A stretch of 64,000 bases of DNA from Marinobacter persicus (GCF_900114155.1 NZ_FOSC01000005.1:1-64000); one strand, 5' to 3'. Numbered from the stretch's first letter, positions 7,056 through 17,843 are shown. Program-made: numbers and translations. The notes: generated by a model from the sequence alone, not told the origin.

Positions 7056-7937
7056 TTAAAGAGCGCGGCACAGCTCCATCCAGCGGTCAATGCCGGCACT
7101 GCGGTATTTCTGTTTGTGCAGGATGAAATAGAACTGGCGCTCAAAAGTGCGGTGTTCCGGCAGCGGCAGGGGAACCAGGCTCCCCCGTTTGAATGCGTCC
7201 GCCAGTACCACTTCCGACAGGCAACCGATGCCGAGGTTGGTCTCCACGGCACGCTTGATGGCTTCGGTGTGTTCCAGTTCCAGCAGGATATTGAGATCCG
7301 GAAGCAGACCCTGCATGCCGCGCTCAAAACTCTGGCGTGTGCCGGAACCCTGTTCCCGCATGATCCAGGTGGCGCGGCGCAGGTCGTCGTCGGTCAACTG
7401 CTTTCGCCGGGCCAGGGGGTGTTCCGGCGCACAGAACGGTACCAGGCGGTCATGGCGCCAGGGGATCACCTCCAGCTCGGAGGATTGCAGCTCACCTTCA
7501 ATCATGCCGATGTCAAGTTCAAATGCTCTTACCCGGTTGGCAATGCTGTGGGTATTGGCCACTTCCAGTGCCACCTTCGGGCGGGTAGGGGTATTCATGT
7601 ATTGGGCCATCACGCCCACGGCCAGATAGTTACCAATGGTTAAAGTGGCGCCGACTTTCAGGGCCCCAACCTCGGAATGCCGGCTCAGGGTCTGTTCCAG
7701 CTCCTGCGCCTGCGCCAGCAGGGCTTCCGCTTTCGGGCGGTACAGGCGCCCCAGTTCGTTCAATTGCAGGCGTTTGCCAACGCGGTCAAACAGCTGGATA
7801 TCGAACTGGTTCTCGAGCTCCTTCAGGGCGCTGCTGGCGGCGGACTGGGACATGGCCAGGTATTCCGAGGCGCGGGTGATGTTCTGGAAGCGGGCGGCGG
7901 CCAGAAAAACTTCGAGTTGGCGAAAACTGAATCTCAT
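7056..7937 (-). CDS. finR: LysR-family regulator, FinR-like
   Basis: This 293-residue LysR-type regulator has an N-terminal winged helix (RFSFRQLEVFLAAARFQNITRA, then SQSAASSALKELE) and a C-terminal effector-binding domain. It faces the ferredoxin-NADP reductase gene fpr across 136 bases. In Pseudomonas the divergent neighbour FinR activates fpr under oxidative stress and sulfite, and the same arrangement is the reason for the name, so the symbol is inference. The start (CAT at 7935-7937) has AAAGG upstream. An upstream in-frame ATG at 7994 would place 19 unlikely residues in front of the HTH domain. Confidence 0.8.
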   Translation of the reverse strand: MRFSFRQLEVFLAAARFQNITRASEYLAMSQSAASSALKELENQFDIQLFDRVGKRLQLNELGRLYRPKAEALLAQAQELEQTLSRHSEVGALKVGATLTIGNYLAVGVMAQYMNTPTRPKVALEVANTHSIANRVRAFELDIGMIEGELQSSELEVIPWRHDRLVPFCAPEHPLARRKQLTDDDLRRATWIMREQGSGTRQSFERGMQGLLPDLNILLELEHTEAIKRAVETNLGIGCLSEVVLADAFKRGSLVPLPLPEHRTFERQFYFILHKQKYRSAGIDRWMELCRAL

Positions 7938-7977
7938 GAGCGGGCCTTTAAAATCGATTCTCTCGAATAAGGTTATG

Positions 7978-8019
7978 GGGATATCCCATTTCATCGATAG
8001 GTTAGCTTCAGGTTATACT
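7978..8019 (+). promoter_or_regulatory. finR/fpr divergent control region
   Basis: A perfect palindrome GGGATATCCC (7978-7987) lies between the divergent genes, and TATACT (8014-8019) is a good -10 for fpr without a recognisable -35, as expected of an activator-dependent promoter. The operator assignment is a guess. Confidence 0.4.
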
Positions 8020-8073
8020 TAACGCAATTGATATTCACTTTTTGCAATTTCCGTTCTTTCGGATGAGGTCAGT

Positions 8074-8844
8074 ATGAGCAACCTGATTACAGAAACCGTA
8101 ACAAGCGTGCATCACTGGAACGACACCCTGTTCAGCTTCAAGACCAGCCGCGACCCAGGCTTCCGGTTCAAGAATGGGCATTTCGTGATGATCGGTCTGG
8201 AGACGGACGGCAAGCCGCTGATGCGCGCCTACAGTATTGCCAGCGCCAACTACGAGGAAGAGTTGGAGTTCTTCTCCATCAAGGTGCCGGATGGTCCGCT
8301 GACGTCCCGCCTGCAGAAAATTCAGCCGGGCGACGAGATTCTGCTCAGCAAGAAGCCCACCGGCACCCTGGTCATGGATCATCTGTTGCCGGGTCGTAAT
8401 CTGTGGCTCATCAGTACCGGCACCGGTCTGGCGCCGTTCATGAGCATTATCAAAGACCCGGAAGTGTACGAAACCTATGACAAGGTCATCCTGACGCACG
8501 GCGTGCGTTACGTCTCCGAGCTGGCCTATCAGGAAGAAATCGAAGCGTTACCTAAAAATGAATACTTCGGCGAGATGGTTGAAGGCAAGCTGCATTATTA
8601 CCCGACGGTCACCCGCGAGCCGTTTCGTAATGAAGGCCGGCTGACCGATGCCATGAAATCCGGTAAGATTACCCGCGATCTGGGCATGCCGGATTTTGAT
8701 ATCGAACAGGATCGTTTCATGATCTGCGGTAGTCCGAGCATGCTGAAAGATACCTGCTCTATCTTGAACAACATGGGCTTCAAGGAAGCCCGTGGTGGTG
8801 ATCTGGGCCACTATGTGATCGAGAGGGCCTTCGTGGAACAGTAA
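8074..8844 (+). CDS. fpr: Ferredoxin--NADP+ reductase
   Basis: Fpr moves electrons between NADPH and ferredoxin or flavodoxin through FAD, and in gammaproteobacteria supports Fe-S enzymes and oxidative stress defence. The 256-residue protein has the FAD motif RAYS (residues 51-54) and the NADP-binding loop STGTGLAP (about 114-121), with the ISTGTGLAPF context of bacterial type I reductases. The C-terminus is AFVEQ. It is divergent from the FinR-like regulator and is followed 11 bases later by a lipoprotein gene on the same strand. Confidence 0.95.
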   Translation: MSNLITETVTSVHHWNDTLFSFKTSRDPGFRFKNGHFVMIGLETDGKPLMRAYSIASANYEEELEFFSIKVPDGPLTSRLQKIQPGDEILLSKKPTGTLVMDHLLPGRNLWLISTGTGLAPFMSIIKDPEVYETYDKVILTHGVRYVSELAYQEEIEALPKNEYFGEMVEGKLHYYPTVTREPFRNEGRLTDAMKSGKITRDLGMPDFDIEQDRFMICGSPSMLKDTCSILNNMGFKEARGGDLGHYVIERAFVEQ

Positions 8845-8855
8845 GGACAACCGCT

Positions 8856-9836
8856 TTGCCGCGATTATTGCTGTCAGGATTATTGATTGTTCCGCTGTTT
8901 CTGGCGGGGTGTGGTTCGGGCGCGTTCAAGCAGGACGCGCCCGATGTCGTTGTGGTGGACTCTCGCGACGGACAAACACCTGGTCCAGAGTCCGGCGCGG
9001 ATGAGTCCCGCCAGGAGCAGCCTGAGTCCACCGGGAAGCCGGCAGAAACCGGGGTGGACGAACCTCGCCCTCCCGCCGGGCCTGCCATTGAGCTGTCGCT
9101 GACCGCGGAACAGCTGCGCTGGGTGGGAACCCAGATTTACCTGAACGAATGCGCCGGGCGCTTCCGCTGTCTGGTGCACTGGAACGAAAACGAAGCCTTT
9201 CCCTCACTGGGTATCGGGCATTTCATCTGGTACCCGGAGGGTGTGGATGAGCCATACCAGGAGAGCTTTCCCGCCCTGATTGATTTCATGGTCGACAATG
9301 GTACCCAGGTGCCCGGTTGGCTGACCGAGCTGGAGCCCTTTGAAGCACCCTGGCCGAACCGCGCTGCCTTTATTGAAAAAGAGAGTGGCGGGCAGGTGCA
9401 GGCGTTGCGGGACTTTCTTTCCAGTACCCGAGGCCAACAGGTACGCTTTATTTTCCAGCGGGCCAGTGCGTCCCTTGGAAAGGTGCTGGAAGCGGCCCCG
9501 GCTGCGGAGCGCGAACGTGTGGCCGGCTACCTCGAGGCCCTTGCTGAAACCCCGGGTGGCACCTACGCGCTGATGGATTATGTGAACTTCAAGGGTGAGG
9601 GGCTGGAGCCTTCGGAGCGTTACCAGGGGCAAGGATGGGGCTTGCTGCAGGTACTGCTCGCCATGGAGCCAGAGCCGGAGCAGGCGGTGCTGGACGCCTT
9701 TCGGGATGCTGCCGGCCGGGTGCTGACCAGCCGGGCGGAGAATGCCGACAATCCGGTTGAACGGGAGCGCTGGTTGCAAGGCTGGCTGGTGCGCCTGGAG
9801 ACCTACCGCGAGCCTCCCCAGGCGCCTTTGCTGTAA
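8856..9836 (+). CDS. Unknown lipoprotein
   Basis: The 326-residue protein starts with TTG: AAGGA (8843-8847) is eight bases upstream and the translated start gives a full lipoprotein signal with lipobox LAGC and lipidated Cys19. An acidic, proline-rich linker follows to about residue 75. The conserved part holds LVHWNENEAFPSLGIGHFIWYP, which resembles the E...GxGH active-site layout of lysozyme-like enzymes, and GQGWGLLQVL near residue 260. I do not recognise the family with certainty. Cell-wall activity is only a suggestion. The gene may be cotranscribed with fpr. Confidence 0.7.
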   Translation: MPRLLLSGLLIVPLFLAGCGSGAFKQDAPDVVVVDSRDGQTPGPESGADESRQEQPESTGKPAETGVDEPRPPAGPAIELSLTAEQLRWVGTQIYLNECAGRFRCLVHWNENEAFPSLGIGHFIWYPEGVDEPYQESFPALIDFMVDNGTQVPGWLTELEPFEAPWPNRAAFIEKESGGQVQALRDFLSSTRGQQVRFIFQRASASLGKVLEAAPAAERERVAGYLEALAETPGGTYALMDYVNFKGEGLEPSERYQGQGWGLLQVLLAMEPEPEQAVLDAFRDAAGRVLTSRAENADNPVERERWLQGWLVRLETYREPPQAPLL

Positions 9837-9852
9837 GCGCCGGGCTTACAGC
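9830..9852. terminator. Small hairpin holding both convergent stop codons
   Basis: GCTGTAAG (9830-9837) and CTTACAGC (9845-9852) are perfect complements. The TAA of the lipoprotein and the TAA of lpxH (read on the other strand) both lie inside the arms. No T tract follows, so termination is unproven. Confidence 0.35.
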
Positions 9853-10571
9853 GGCTGCTTGTGCAGTTCCGGCTCTTTGCCGGGCTCTGCCGTCAGCCAC
9901 CAGATGTTTTCGTCCCAATCACCGAGAACAATCCGTTTGGCCGGCTGGCCATTGGCCGTCAGGTCATGGATGGCGGGGCGGTGGGTGTGGCCGTGAATCA
10001 TCCGCTGAACGCCGTGGGCTTCCATCTCCCGCACCACTTCTTCCGGTGTCACATCCATGATGGCTTCCGCCTTGCCTTGGTTTTTTGCCATGGACATGTC
10101 CCGCAGTTGGCGGGCCATCTTCTGGCGGTCTTCCAGCGGCCGGGCCAGCATCATTTTCTGCATTTGTGGATTGCGCATGTTGGCTCGGAACTTCTGGTAC
10201 TCCTCATCGGCGGTGCACAGGCTGTCGCCGTGCATCAGCAGGGTGGGCGTGCCGTATAGATCAATCACCGTCGGATCATCCAGCAGGGTGGCGCCGGCGC
10301 GCTGACAGTAATCCTCTCCAATGAGGAAATCCCGGTTGCCGTGCATCAGGAATATCTCCGTGCCACGGTCACAGACGGCTTTCAGCGCCGAGGCGACCTG
10401 CTCCTGCAGCGGCGTGCGCTCGTCGTCGCCAATCCAGGCTTCAAAGAAATCACCCAGTATGTACAGGCGCTCGGTGCCCGGCGTTTTTTCGTCCAGAAAG
10501 CGCAGAAACGCGCCGGTGATGTCCGGGCGCGTTTCTTCCAGGTGCAAATCCGAGATAAACAGCGTGCTCAC
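9846..10571 (-). CDS. lpxH: UDP-2,3-diacylglucosamine diphosphatase LpxH
   Basis: LpxH splits UDP-2,3-diacylglucosamine into lipid X and UMP in lipid A synthesis at the inner membrane. The 241-residue protein shows the calcineurin-like metal ligands of the family: Asp8 and His10 (ISDLH), Asp41 ([12 protein letters not shown]), Asn79 (HGNRD), a middle HGDSLC and the final IHGHTHRP. The start ATG overlaps the ppiB stop by four bases, so the two genes form one transcript and are probably translationally coupled. Confidence 0.96.
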   Translation of the reverse strand: MSTLFISDLHLEETRPDITGAFLRFLDEKTPGTERLYILGDFFEAWIGDDERTPLQEQVASALKAVCDRGTEIFLMHGNRDFLIGEDYCQRAGATLLDDPTVIDLYGTPTLLMHGDSLCTADEEYQKFRANMRNPQMQKMMLARPLEDRQKMARQLRDMSMAKNQGKAEAIMDVTPEEVVREMEAHGVQRMIHGHTHRPAIHDLTANGQPAKRIVLGDWDENIWWLTAEPGKEPELHKQPL

Positions 10572-11068
10572 GCGTCCTCCAGAACCTCGGCTTTTTCGAT
10601 CACGATGTCATTCTGCGGGACATCCTGGTGGCCGGCGTTCATGGTGGTGCGGGTGGCGCGGATCTTGTTCACGGTATCCATGCCTTCAACCACCTTGCCG
10701 AATACGCAATAGCCCCAGCCTTCTGCGTTTTTCGCGGTGTGATCGAGAAAACCGTTGTCTTCAACATTAATGAAGAACTGGGCAGTGGCCGAGTGCGGGT
10801 CCATGGTGCGGGCCATGGCAATGGTGCCGGCCTTGTTGCTCAAGCCGTTGTCGGCTTCGTTCTGGATAGGCTCGCGGGTCTTGCGCGGTTGCATGCCTGG
10901 CTCAAAACCGCCGCCCTGGACCATGAAGTTGCTGATCACGCGGTGGAAGATCAGACCGTCATAGAAGCCGTCACGAACGTACTGTTCGAAGTTTTTCGCG
11001 GTTTCCGGGGCCTTGTCGTAATCGAGTTCCAGTTTGATATCACCGAGATTGGTTTGCAGCAGAATCAT
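10568..11068 (-). CDS. ppiB: Peptidyl-prolyl cis-trans isomerase B (cyclophilin)
   Basis: This 166-residue cytoplasmic cyclophilin catalyses proline isomerisation. It has the core active-site segments [13 protein letters not shown] and [12 protein letters not shown], and no signal peptide, which places it with PpiB rather than periplasmic PpiA. It is the first gene of the ppiB-lpxH pair and is divergent from glnS. The same pair with nearby cysS and glnS is common in gammaproteobacteria. Confidence 0.95.
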   Translation of the reverse strand: MILLQTNLGDIKLELDYDKAPETAKNFEQYVRDGFYDGLIFHRVISNFMVQGGGFEPGMQPRKTREPIQNEADNGLSNKAGTIAMARTMDPHSATAQFFINVEDNGFLDHTAKNAEGWGYCVFGKVVEGMDTVNKIRATRTTMNAGHQDVPQNDIVIEKAEVLEDA

Positions 11069-11166
11069 CAGGGGTTCCTGTGGTGTGAGTGCCTGTTATT
11101 TGGATGAAGGCCGCCATTGTACTGAAGAGTTTCTGGTGATGCATGAGTCTGGCGCCATTTTGTGAG

Positions 11167-11172
11167 TATAAT
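11167..11172 (+). promoter_or_regulatory. Candidate -10 of the glnS-cysS transcript
   Basis: A perfect TATAAT at 11167-11172 lies 63 bases before the glnS start. I see no good -35 at normal spacing. Confidence 0.4.
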
Positions 11173-11234
11173 GGATGGTTTCACGGAGCCTCCGGATAAG
11201 CTCCCTTGATCCATTCCCTGTTGACAGAGATTGT

Positions 11235-12914
11235 ATGAGCGCCGAGTCGAAGAAAGCCCATAACTTTATCCAGAGCCTGATCGAAGACGCCATTGCCAAG
11301 GGTGAGCACGCCGGCAAGGTGGTCACCCGTTTCCCGCCGGAGCCGAACGGCTACCTGCATATTGGTCACGCCAAGTCCATTTGCCTGAATTTCGGTATCG
11401 CCGAAACCTTTGGTGGCGAATGTAACCTGCGCTTTGACGACACCAATCCGGAGAAAGAGAGCCTGGAGTACATCAACGCCATCAAGCAGGACGTTGAGTG
11501 GCTGGGCTACGAATGGGCCGGCGAGGTGTGCTACGCCTCCGATTACTTTGACCAGTTGTATGCGTTTGCCGAAGAGCTGATCGAAAACGGCAAGGCCTAC
11601 GTGTGCGCCCTGGGCGCTGATGAAATGGCCGAATACCGGGGTACCCTGAAAGAGCCGGGTAAAAACAGCCCCTACCGGGACCGCCCGGTGGAAGAAAACC
11701 TGCAACTGTTCCGTGACATGCGCGCTGGTAAATACCAGAATGGCGAGCTGGTGCTCCGGGCAAAGATTGACATGGCCTCGCCCAACATCAACCTGCGTGA
11801 CCCGATTCTTTACCGCATTCGCTACGCCGATCACCACCAGACCGGCGACAAGTGGTGCATCTATCCGATGTATGACTTCACCCACCCGATTTCCGACGCA
11901 CTGGAAGGCATTACCCATTCCCTGTGCACGCTGGAGTTTGAAGACCACCGCCCGCTGTACGACTGGGTGCTGGACAACATTTCCGTGCCCTGCCATCCGC
12001 GCCAGATTGAATTCGCCCGGCTGAACCTGAACTACACCATCACCTCCAAGCGTAAACTCAAGCGCCTGGTGGACGAGGGCGTGGTGGAAGGCTGGAACGA
12101 TCCGCGCATGCCCACCATCTCGGGCATGCGTCATCGTGGCTACACGCCCGAATCCATTCGCAACTTCTGCGACATGATTGGCGTGAACAAGGCCGGCGGC
12201 ACGGTCGACGTGGGCATGCTGGAACACGCCATTCGCGAAGATCTGAACACCCGCGCCCCGCGCGCCATGTGTGTGATGCGGCCACTGAAAGTGACCCTCA
12301 CCAACTATCCCGAAGGCCAGACCGAAACCCTGAGCCTGCCGGTACACCCGCAAAACCCGGACATGGGCCAGCGGGAAGTGCCCTGGAGTCGCGAGCTGTA
12401 CATTGACAGGGAGGACTTCGCCGAAGAGCCGCCGCGCAAATGGAAGCGTCTGGCGCCGGATCAGGCGGTGCGCCTGCGTGGTGGTTATGTGATGACCTGC
12501 CGTGAGATTGTTCGTGATGACAGCGGCGAGATTGTCGAGCTCAAGTGTGAGTACGATCCGGACACCCTGGGTGTGAACCCCGAGGGCTACAAGCCCAACG
12601 GCGTGATTCACTGGGTGTCGGCGGCCGACAGCGTGGAGGCGGACATTAACGTGTATGACCGGCTGTTCAACCACGAGTCACCAGACAGCGACAAGGAAGG
12701 CGATTTCATGGATCACCTCAATCCCGAATCCCTGGTGGTTCTGGAAGGTGCCCGTGTCGAGCAAAGCCTGGCCGAGCCACGCACCGACCTGCCATATCAG
12801 TTCGAGCGTGAAGGTTATTTCTTCTGCGATCCGGTCAAAACCGAAAAAGCCGGCAAGCCGGTGTTCAACCGTACCGTGACCCTGCGCGATTCCTGGGGCA
12901 AGGGAGGCAAGTAA
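11235..12914 (+). CDS. glnS: Glutaminyl-tRNA synthetase
   Basis: GlnRS charges tRNA-Gln with glutamine. The 559-residue protein is a class I synthetase with [14 protein letters not shown] (HIGH at 42-45) and the SKRKL form of the KMSKS loop near residue 270, and the C-terminal anticodon-binding barrels. I start at ATG 11235 ([11 protein letters not shown]), which matches the usual GlnRS opening. The ATG at 11175 would add 20 residues over the promoter. The stop overlaps the cysS start by one base, so the two synthetases are cotranscribed. Confidence 0.97.
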   Translation: MSAESKKAHNFIQSLIEDAIAKGEHAGKVVTRFPPEPNGYLHIGHAKSICLNFGIAETFGGECNLRFDDTNPEKESLEYINAIKQDVEWLGYEWAGEVCYASDYFDQLYAFAEELIENGKAYVCALGADEMAEYRGTLKEPGKNSPYRDRPVEENLQLFRDMRAGKYQNGELVLRAKIDMASPNINLRDPILYRIRYADHHQTGDKWCIYPMYDFTHPISDALEGITHSLCTLEFEDHRPLYDWVLDNISVPCHPRQIEFARLNLNYTITSKRKLKRLVDEGVVEGWNDPRMPTISGMRHRGYTPESIRNFCDMIGVNKAGGTVDVGMLEHAIREDLNTRAPRAMCVMRPLKVTLTNYPEGQTETLSLPVHPQNPDMGQREVPWSRELYIDREDFAEEPPRKWKRLAPDQAVRLRGGYVMTCREIVRDDSGEIVELKCEYDPDTLGVNPEGYKPNGVIHWVSAADSVEADINVYDRLFNHESPDSDKEGDFMDHLNPESLVVLEGARVEQSLAEPRTDLPYQFEREGYFFCDPVKTEKAGKPVFNRTVTLRDSWGKGGK

Positions 12915-14296
12915 TGCGCATCTACAACACGCTCACGCGCCAGAAAGAAGAATTCAAACCGATGGAGCCGCGCAGGGTGCGCATGTACGTGTGCGGCATG
13001 ACCGTGTACGACTACTGCCACCTGGGCCATGCCCGGGTGCTGGTGGCCTTCGATGTGATTACCCGTTACCTGCGCCATCGGGGTTACGATGTGCACTATG
13101 TGCGCAACATCACCGATATTGATGACAAGATCCTGGCCCGCGCCGAAGAAAACGGTGAAGTGTACAGTGATCTGACCGGGCGCATGATCAGGGCCATGCA
13201 CGAGGACGAAGCCAGGCTTGGTGTTTTGTCGCCTGATGAAGAGCCACGGGCCACCGCCTACATTGACGATATTATCGCCATGATTCACCGGCTGATTGCC
13301 TCGGGCCACGCTTATGAGGCGGCCAACGGTGATGTCTATTTTGCCGTGGAGTCTTTCCCGGATTACGGCAAGCTCAGCAAGAAAAAGCTGGATGACCTGC
13401 TGGCCGGCGCCCGGGTCGATGTGCAGGAAGCCAAGCGCAGCCCGGCGGACTTCGCCCTCTGGAAAGCCGCCAAACCGGGTGAGGTCAGTTGGGATTCACC
13501 CTGGGGGGAGGGGCGTCCTGGCTGGCACATCGAGTGTTCCGCCATGTCCACCAAGTGCCTGGGTGACACCTTTGACATTCACGGCGGCGGGCCGGACCTG
13601 ATGTTCCCGCACCACGAAAACGAGATTGCCCAGTCCGAATGTGCCACCGGCCACAAGTTCGTGCACACCTGGATGCACGCCGGGGCCATTCGGGTGAACA
13701 AAGAGAAGATGTCCAAATCCCTCGGCAACTTCTTCACCATCCGCGAAATCCTGGAGAAATACCCGGCCGAGGTGGTGCGCTACTTCCTGGTGTCCAGCCA
13801 TTATCGCAGTCAGGTGGATTACTCAGAGGACAATCTGGAGGAAGCCGGTCGCACCCTTAGCCGTCTTTACCATGCTCTGCGTGGGATTACCCCGGCCAAG
13901 GAAGGTGCCGTGCCGGAAACCGAGTTTGACCGGCAATTTGCCGAAGCCATGGACGACGATTTCAACACCGCTGGCGCTATCGCTGTGCTGCACCAGGTGG
14001 CGAATGAAATCAACCAGTTCCGTCGTGACGGCGATACCGAGCAGGCCCATCGCAGTGCCGCTGTGCTGGTGCGCCTGGGTGGCATTCTCGGGCTTTTGCA
14101 GCAATCACCGGATGCCTTTTTCCAGGCGGATACCGGCGAGCTGAGTGCGGCCGACATCGAGGCCATGATTCAGGCCAGGGCCGATGCCCGTAAGGCGAAA
14201 AACTTTGCTGAAGCCGACCGCATCCGGGATGAGCTGCTGGAAAAAGGCATCATCCTCGATGATTCCCGCGAGGGTACCAGCTGGCGCCGGGCCTGA
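12914..14296 (+). CDS. cysS: Cysteinyl-tRNA synthetase
   Basis: CysRS charges tRNA-Cys. The 460-residue class I enzyme has HLGH (residues 36-39), [10 protein letters not shown] near residue 264, and the zinc ligands of the family: Cys27 in [10 protein letters not shown], the cysteine of HIECSAMS, and the HH of [12 protein letters not shown]. Length matches E. coli CysS. It starts inside the glnS stop (TAATG). Confidence 0.97.
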   Translation: MRIYNTLTRQKEEFKPMEPRRVRMYVCGMTVYDYCHLGHARVLVAFDVITRYLRHRGYDVHYVRNITDIDDKILARAEENGEVYSDLTGRMIRAMHEDEARLGVLSPDEEPRATAYIDDIIAMIHRLIASGHAYEAANGDVYFAVESFPDYGKLSKKKLDDLLAGARVDVQEAKRSPADFALWKAAKPGEVSWDSPWGEGRPGWHIECSAMSTKCLGDTFDIHGGGPDLMFPHHENEIAQSECATGHKFVHTWMHAGAIRVNKEKMSKSLGNFFTIREILEKYPAEVVRYFLVSSHYRSQVDYSEDNLEEAGRTLSRLYHALRGITPAKEGAVPETEFDRQFAEAMDDDFNTAGAIAVLHQVANEINQFRRDGDTEQAHRSAAVLVRLGGILGLLQQSPDAFFQADTGELSAADIEAMIQARADARKAKNFAEADRIRDELLEKGIILDDSREGTSWRRA

Positions 14297-14340
14297 TCGG
14301 CAGCATGGCAATTCGCACCAGGCTGGTGCGTCAAGAATGT

Positions 14341-14377
14341 GTACGGGAATGACCTTGTAAGGAAATTCCCGTACAAT
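14341..14377 (+). promoter_or_regulatory. Operator palindrome over the glcB promoter
   Basis: GTACGGGAAT (14341-14350) and ATTCCCGTAC (14365-14374) are perfect inverted repeats with a 14-base spacer. A promoter fits inside: ATGACC (14349-14354), 17 bases, TACAAT (14372-14377). A dimeric regulator bound here would cover both promoter elements. I cannot name it. Confidence 0.6.
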
Positions 14378-14456
14378 ATGCGCTCGAATGATAACGCCCC
14401 CGTGCCGAGTGGTTTGGCAGGGGATAGGGAACACGAACCCATTGAGGCAGATAACG

Positions 14457-16637
14457 ATGACAGAACGCGTAGAAATCGGCGGCATCAAGGTCGCAAAGAA
14501 TCTCTATGATTTTGTGAATAATCAAGCGATTCCGGGTACCGGCATCGATCCTGACAAATTCTGGGCAGAATTCGACAAGATCGTAAACGAGCTGGCCCCG
14601 CGCAACCGTGAGCTGCTGGCCAAGCGTGACGAAATTCAGGAAAAAATGGACAGCTGGAACCGAGAGCACAAAGGTCAGAAGCTGGACATGGCCGAGTACA
14701 AGGCCTTCCTGAAGGAAATCGGCTATCTGGTTGATGAACCGGAAGACTTCAAGATTTCCACTGCCAATGTAGACCCGGAAATTGCCACCATGGCCGGCCC
14801 GCAGCTGGTTGTGCCGGTGATGAACGCCCGTTTCGCCCTGAACGCAGCCAATGCCCGCTGGGGTAGTCTGTACGACGCACTGTACGGCACCGACGCCATC
14901 TCCGAAGAAGACGGCGCCGAAAAAGGCAAGGGCTACAACCCGGTACGCGGCGCCAAGGTTATCGAGTGGGCCCGCAAGTTCCTGGATAACTCCGCTCCGC
15001 TGGCTTCCGGCAGCCACACCGATGCTGCCAAATACTATGTCGATGGCGGCAAGCTGGCGGTTAAGCTGCAGAATGGCGAGGTAACCGGCCTGCAGGATGA
15101 AGACGGTTTTGTTGGTTACACCGGTGCTGCCGATGAGCCGACCGGCGTTCTGCTGGTCAAGAACGGCATGCACTTCGAAATCCAGATCGATGCCAGCCAT
15201 CCGATCGGTAAGGACGACGGTGCCAACGTCAAGGACGTGGTGCTGGAATCCGCCCTGACCACCATCATGGACTGCGAAGACTCCGTCGCCGCCGTTGATG
15301 CCGAAGACAAGGAACTGGCCTACAGCAACTGGCTGGGCCTGATGAAGGGCAATCTGGAAGAAACCTTCGAGAAAGGCGGCAAGACCATGACCCGCCGCAT
15401 GAATCCGGACCGCGTATACACCGCCAAAGACGGCAGCGAAATGAGCCTGAAAGGCCGCAGCCTGATGTTCGTGCGTAACGTGGGTCATTTGATGACCAAC
15501 CCTGCGGTCCTGCTGAAGGATGACAGCGAAGTGCCGGAAGGCCTGATGGACGGCCTGATCACCTCCCTGATCGCCATCCACGACCTGAAGAACGACGGCG
15601 ACTACCAGAACAGCACCAAGGGTTCTGTGTACATTGTTAAGCCGAAGATGCACGGCCCTGAAGAGGTGGCCTTCACCAACGAATTCTTTGGCCGTGTGGA
15701 AGATGCGCTGGAGCTGCCGCGCAACACCCTGAAAGTCGGCATCATGGACGAAGAGCGTCGCACCACGGTGAACCTGAAAGCTTGTATCCACGCTGCCAAG
15801 GAGCGTGCCGTGTTTATCAACACCGGCTTCCTGGACCGCACCGGCGACGAGATCCACACCTCCATGGAGCTGGGTCCGTTCATCCGTAAAGGACCGATGA
15901 AGCAGGCTACCTGGATCAACGCCTACGAGCAGTGGAACGTGGACATTGGCCTGGAAACCGGTTTCTCCGGCGTTGCCCAGATCGGTAAAGGCATGTGGGC
16001 CATGCCGGACCTGATGGCAGGCATGCTGGAAGCGAAAATCGGCCATCCGAAAGCCGGTGCCAACACTGCCTGGGTTCCGTCTCCGACCGCCGCCACCCTG
16101 CACGCCACCCACTACCATCAGGTGAATGTATTTGAGGTGCAGAAAGAGCTGGCCAACCGTCAGCGCGCGGCTCTGGAAGACATTCTGACCGTGCCGGTGA
16201 TGGACGATCCGTCCAAGCTGACCGCCGAGGAAATCCAGGAAGAGCTGGACAACGACGCGCAGGGTATCCTGGGCTACGTGGTTCGCTGGGTAGAGCAGGG
16301 CGTTGGTTGCTCCAAAGTGCCGGACATCAACGATATCGCCCTGATGGAAGACCGCGCGACACTGCGCATCTCCTCCCAGCTGCTGTGCAACTGGCTGCAC
16401 CACGGTATCTGCACCGAAGAGCAGATCATGGAAACCATGAAGCGCATGGCCGCGATCGTGGACAAGCAGAACGAAGGTGACCCGGCGTACCGCAACATGG
16501 CGCCGAACTTCGATGACAGTATTGCCTTCCAGGCCGCTGTTGATCTGGTTCTGAAGGGTCGCGAGCAGCCGGCGGGTTACACCGAGCCGCTTCTGCACGC
16601 TTACCGTCAGAAGGCGAAAGCCAAGTACGGCCAATAA
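14457..16637 (+). CDS. glcB: Malate synthase G
   Basis: Malate synthase G condenses glyoxylate and acetyl-CoA to malate in glyoxylate and acetate use. The 726-residue length and the G-isoform features ([19 protein letters not shown] start, [42 protein letters not shown]) separate it from the shorter malate synthase A. ATG 14457 has GAGG at 14443-14446. It is a single gene behind a palindromic operator and ends in a strong terminator. Isocitrate lyase is not in the window. Confidence 0.96.
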   Translation: MTERVEIGGIKVAKNLYDFVNNQAIPGTGIDPDKFWAEFDKIVNELAPRNRELLAKRDEIQEKMDSWNREHKGQKLDMAEYKAFLKEIGYLVDEPEDFKISTANVDPEIATMAGPQLVVPVMNARFALNAANARWGSLYDALYGTDAISEEDGAEKGKGYNPVRGAKVIEWARKFLDNSAPLASGSHTDAAKYYVDGGKLAVKLQNGEVTGLQDEDGFVGYTGAADEPTGVLLVKNGMHFEIQIDASHPIGKDDGANVKDVVLESALTTIMDCEDSVAAVDAEDKELAYSNWLGLMKGNLEETFEKGGKTMTRRMNPDRVYTAKDGSEMSLKGRSLMFVRNVGHLMTNPAVLLKDDSEVPEGLMDGLITSLIAIHDLKNDGDYQNSTKGSVYIVKPKMHGPEEVAFTNEFFGRVEDALELPRNTLKVGIMDEERRTTVNLKACIHAAKERAVFINTGFLDRTGDEIHTSMELGPFIRKGPMKQATWINAYEQWNVDIGLETGFSGVAQIGKGMWAMPDLMAGMLEAKIGHPKAGANTAWVPSPTAATLHATHYHQVNVFEVQKELANRQRAALEDILTVPVMDDPSKLTAEEIQEELDNDAQGILGYVVRWVEQGVGCSKVPDINDIALMEDRATLRISSQLLCNWLHHGICTEEQIMETMKRMAAIVDKQNEGDPAYRNMAPNFDDSIAFQAAVDLVLKGREQPAGYTEPLLHAYRQKAKAKYGQ

Positions 16638-16676
16638 TAGTTTGGTCAATAGCCGGTCGGAAAATCGACCGGACAC

Positions 16677-16704
16677 AAAAAACCCCGCCTTGGCGGGGTT
16701 TTTT
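16677..16704. terminator. Bidirectional terminator of glcB
   Basis: AACCCCGCC-TT-GGCGGGGTT with an A run before and T run after. A second stem, CCGGTCG/CGACCGG (16653-16672), lies just upstream. Confidence 0.9.
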
Positions 16705-16723
16705 AATGCTTAAAGACTTCTTT

Positions 16724-16820
16724 GCCACTAAATCCACGAAAGAACACGAAAGTTAAAGGCGGACATTCCCTCTCCCCTTTGCGGGAGGGGGGGTTAGTGT
16801 TCTTTCGTGGATTTAGTGGC
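16724..16820. repeat. Palindromic intergenic repeat, family 1 copy 2
   Basis: Perfectly complementary 24-base arms (16724-16747 and 16797-16820) enclose 49 bases. The right arm differs little from that of the copy at 3421-3510 (core TTCTTTCGTGGATTT). It lies between the convergent ends of glcB and folD, 24 bases from the folD stop. Confidence 0.88.
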
Positions 16821-16844
16821 TAAACACTTCTGTTTATCAGTGTA

Positions 16845-17705
16845 CTACTGGTTGGCGTGCAGCTCATTCGCTGAGTACAGCGTGTTCTCCAGCAGCGTGG
16901 CAATGGTCATCGGCCCCACACCACCCGGTACCGGCGTGATGTAGGCCGCCCGCTCTGCCGCTGCCTCAAAATCCACATCGCCGCACAGCTTGCCGTCGTC
17001 CTGCCGGTTGATGCCCACATCAATCACCGTGGCGCCGGGTTTAACCCATTCGCCCTTGATGATGCCTGGCTTGCCCACGGCGGCAATCAGGATATCCGCT
17101 TCACCCACGAATTTCTCCAGGTTGTCGGTAAACCGGTGGCACACGGTGGTGGTGGCGCCTTTAAGCAGCAGCTCCATACTCATGGGGCGGCCGACGATGT
17201 TGGAAGCGCCCACAATCACCGCGTGCTGGCCCTTGTAGGGGGTGTTGATGGAGTCGAGCAGGGTGATCACGCCGGCTGGTGTACACGGGCGCAGGGTGGG
17301 CTTGCGCTGCATGAGCCGGCCAATGTTGTAGGGGTGAAAGCCGTCAACGTCTTTGTCCGGGCGAATCTTTACCAGAATCGGGTCCGCGTCCAGGTGCCCG
17401 GGCAGCGGCAACTGCACCAGAATGCCATCGATGGCCGGGTTTTCGTTGAGCTCGTCAATCAGCGCTTCCAGGGCTTCCTGGGAGGTGTCCGCCGGCAGGT
17501 CATAGGCCAGTGACATGATGCCGGCCTCTTCACAGGCCTCGCGCTTTTTGCGCACATACACCTGTGAGGCGGCATCGTTGCCCACCAGCACCACCGCCAG
17601 TCCCGGGGCTCGAAGTCCTTTCTGTTTTCTGGCTTCAACGCCGGCCGCGACCTGCTGCCGGACCCGGGCGGCAATCTCTTTTCCGTTAATCAGTTTGGCG
17701 CTCAT
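16845..17705 (-). CDS. folD: Bifunctional methylenetetrahydrofolate dehydrogenase/cyclohydrolase
   Basis: FolD oxidises 5,10-methylene-THF with NADP and hydrolyses the methenyl product to 10-formyl-THF, supplying one-carbon units. The 286-residue protein has the catalytic Tyr50/Lys54 pair (QVYVRKK), the family signatures QLPLPGHL and [10 protein letters not shown], and the closing [11 protein letters not shown] start at the ATG with complement 17703-17705 ([11 protein letters not shown]); an ATG eight codons earlier is less like the family. Confidence 0.96.
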   Translation of the reverse strand: MSAKLINGKEIAARVRQQVAAGVEARKQKGLRAPGLAVVLVGNDAASQVYVRKKREACEEAGIMSLAYDLPADTSQEALEALIDELNENPAIDGILVQLPLPGHLDADPILVKIRPDKDVDGFHPYNIGRLMQRKPTLRPCTPAGVITLLDSINTPYKGQHAVIVGASNIVGRPMSMELLLKGATTTVCHRFTDNLEKFVGEADILIAAVGKPGIIKGEWVKPGATVIDVGINRQDDGKLCGDVDFEAAAERAAYITPVPGGVGPMTIATLLENTLYSANELHANQ

Positions 17706-17814
17706 GTTCGTGTCTTGTCTGTTAGGCATGAATAAAAAAGAAGGTGCGGTATTGTCTCATGGTTCGGCGGGCAGGCCAATGTGGCGGATTTTCCGGTGAT
17801 TTTTTAAAAGCAGG

Positions 17815-17843
17815 TTGACGAACGCCCCGGGCGCCGGTAATAT
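17815..17843 (+). promoter_or_regulatory. Promoter of the tRNA operon
   Basis: TTGACG (17815-17820), 17 bases, TAATAT (17838-17843), followed by a GC-rich GCGCGCC discriminator as in stringently controlled stable-RNA promoters. Confidence 0.75.
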
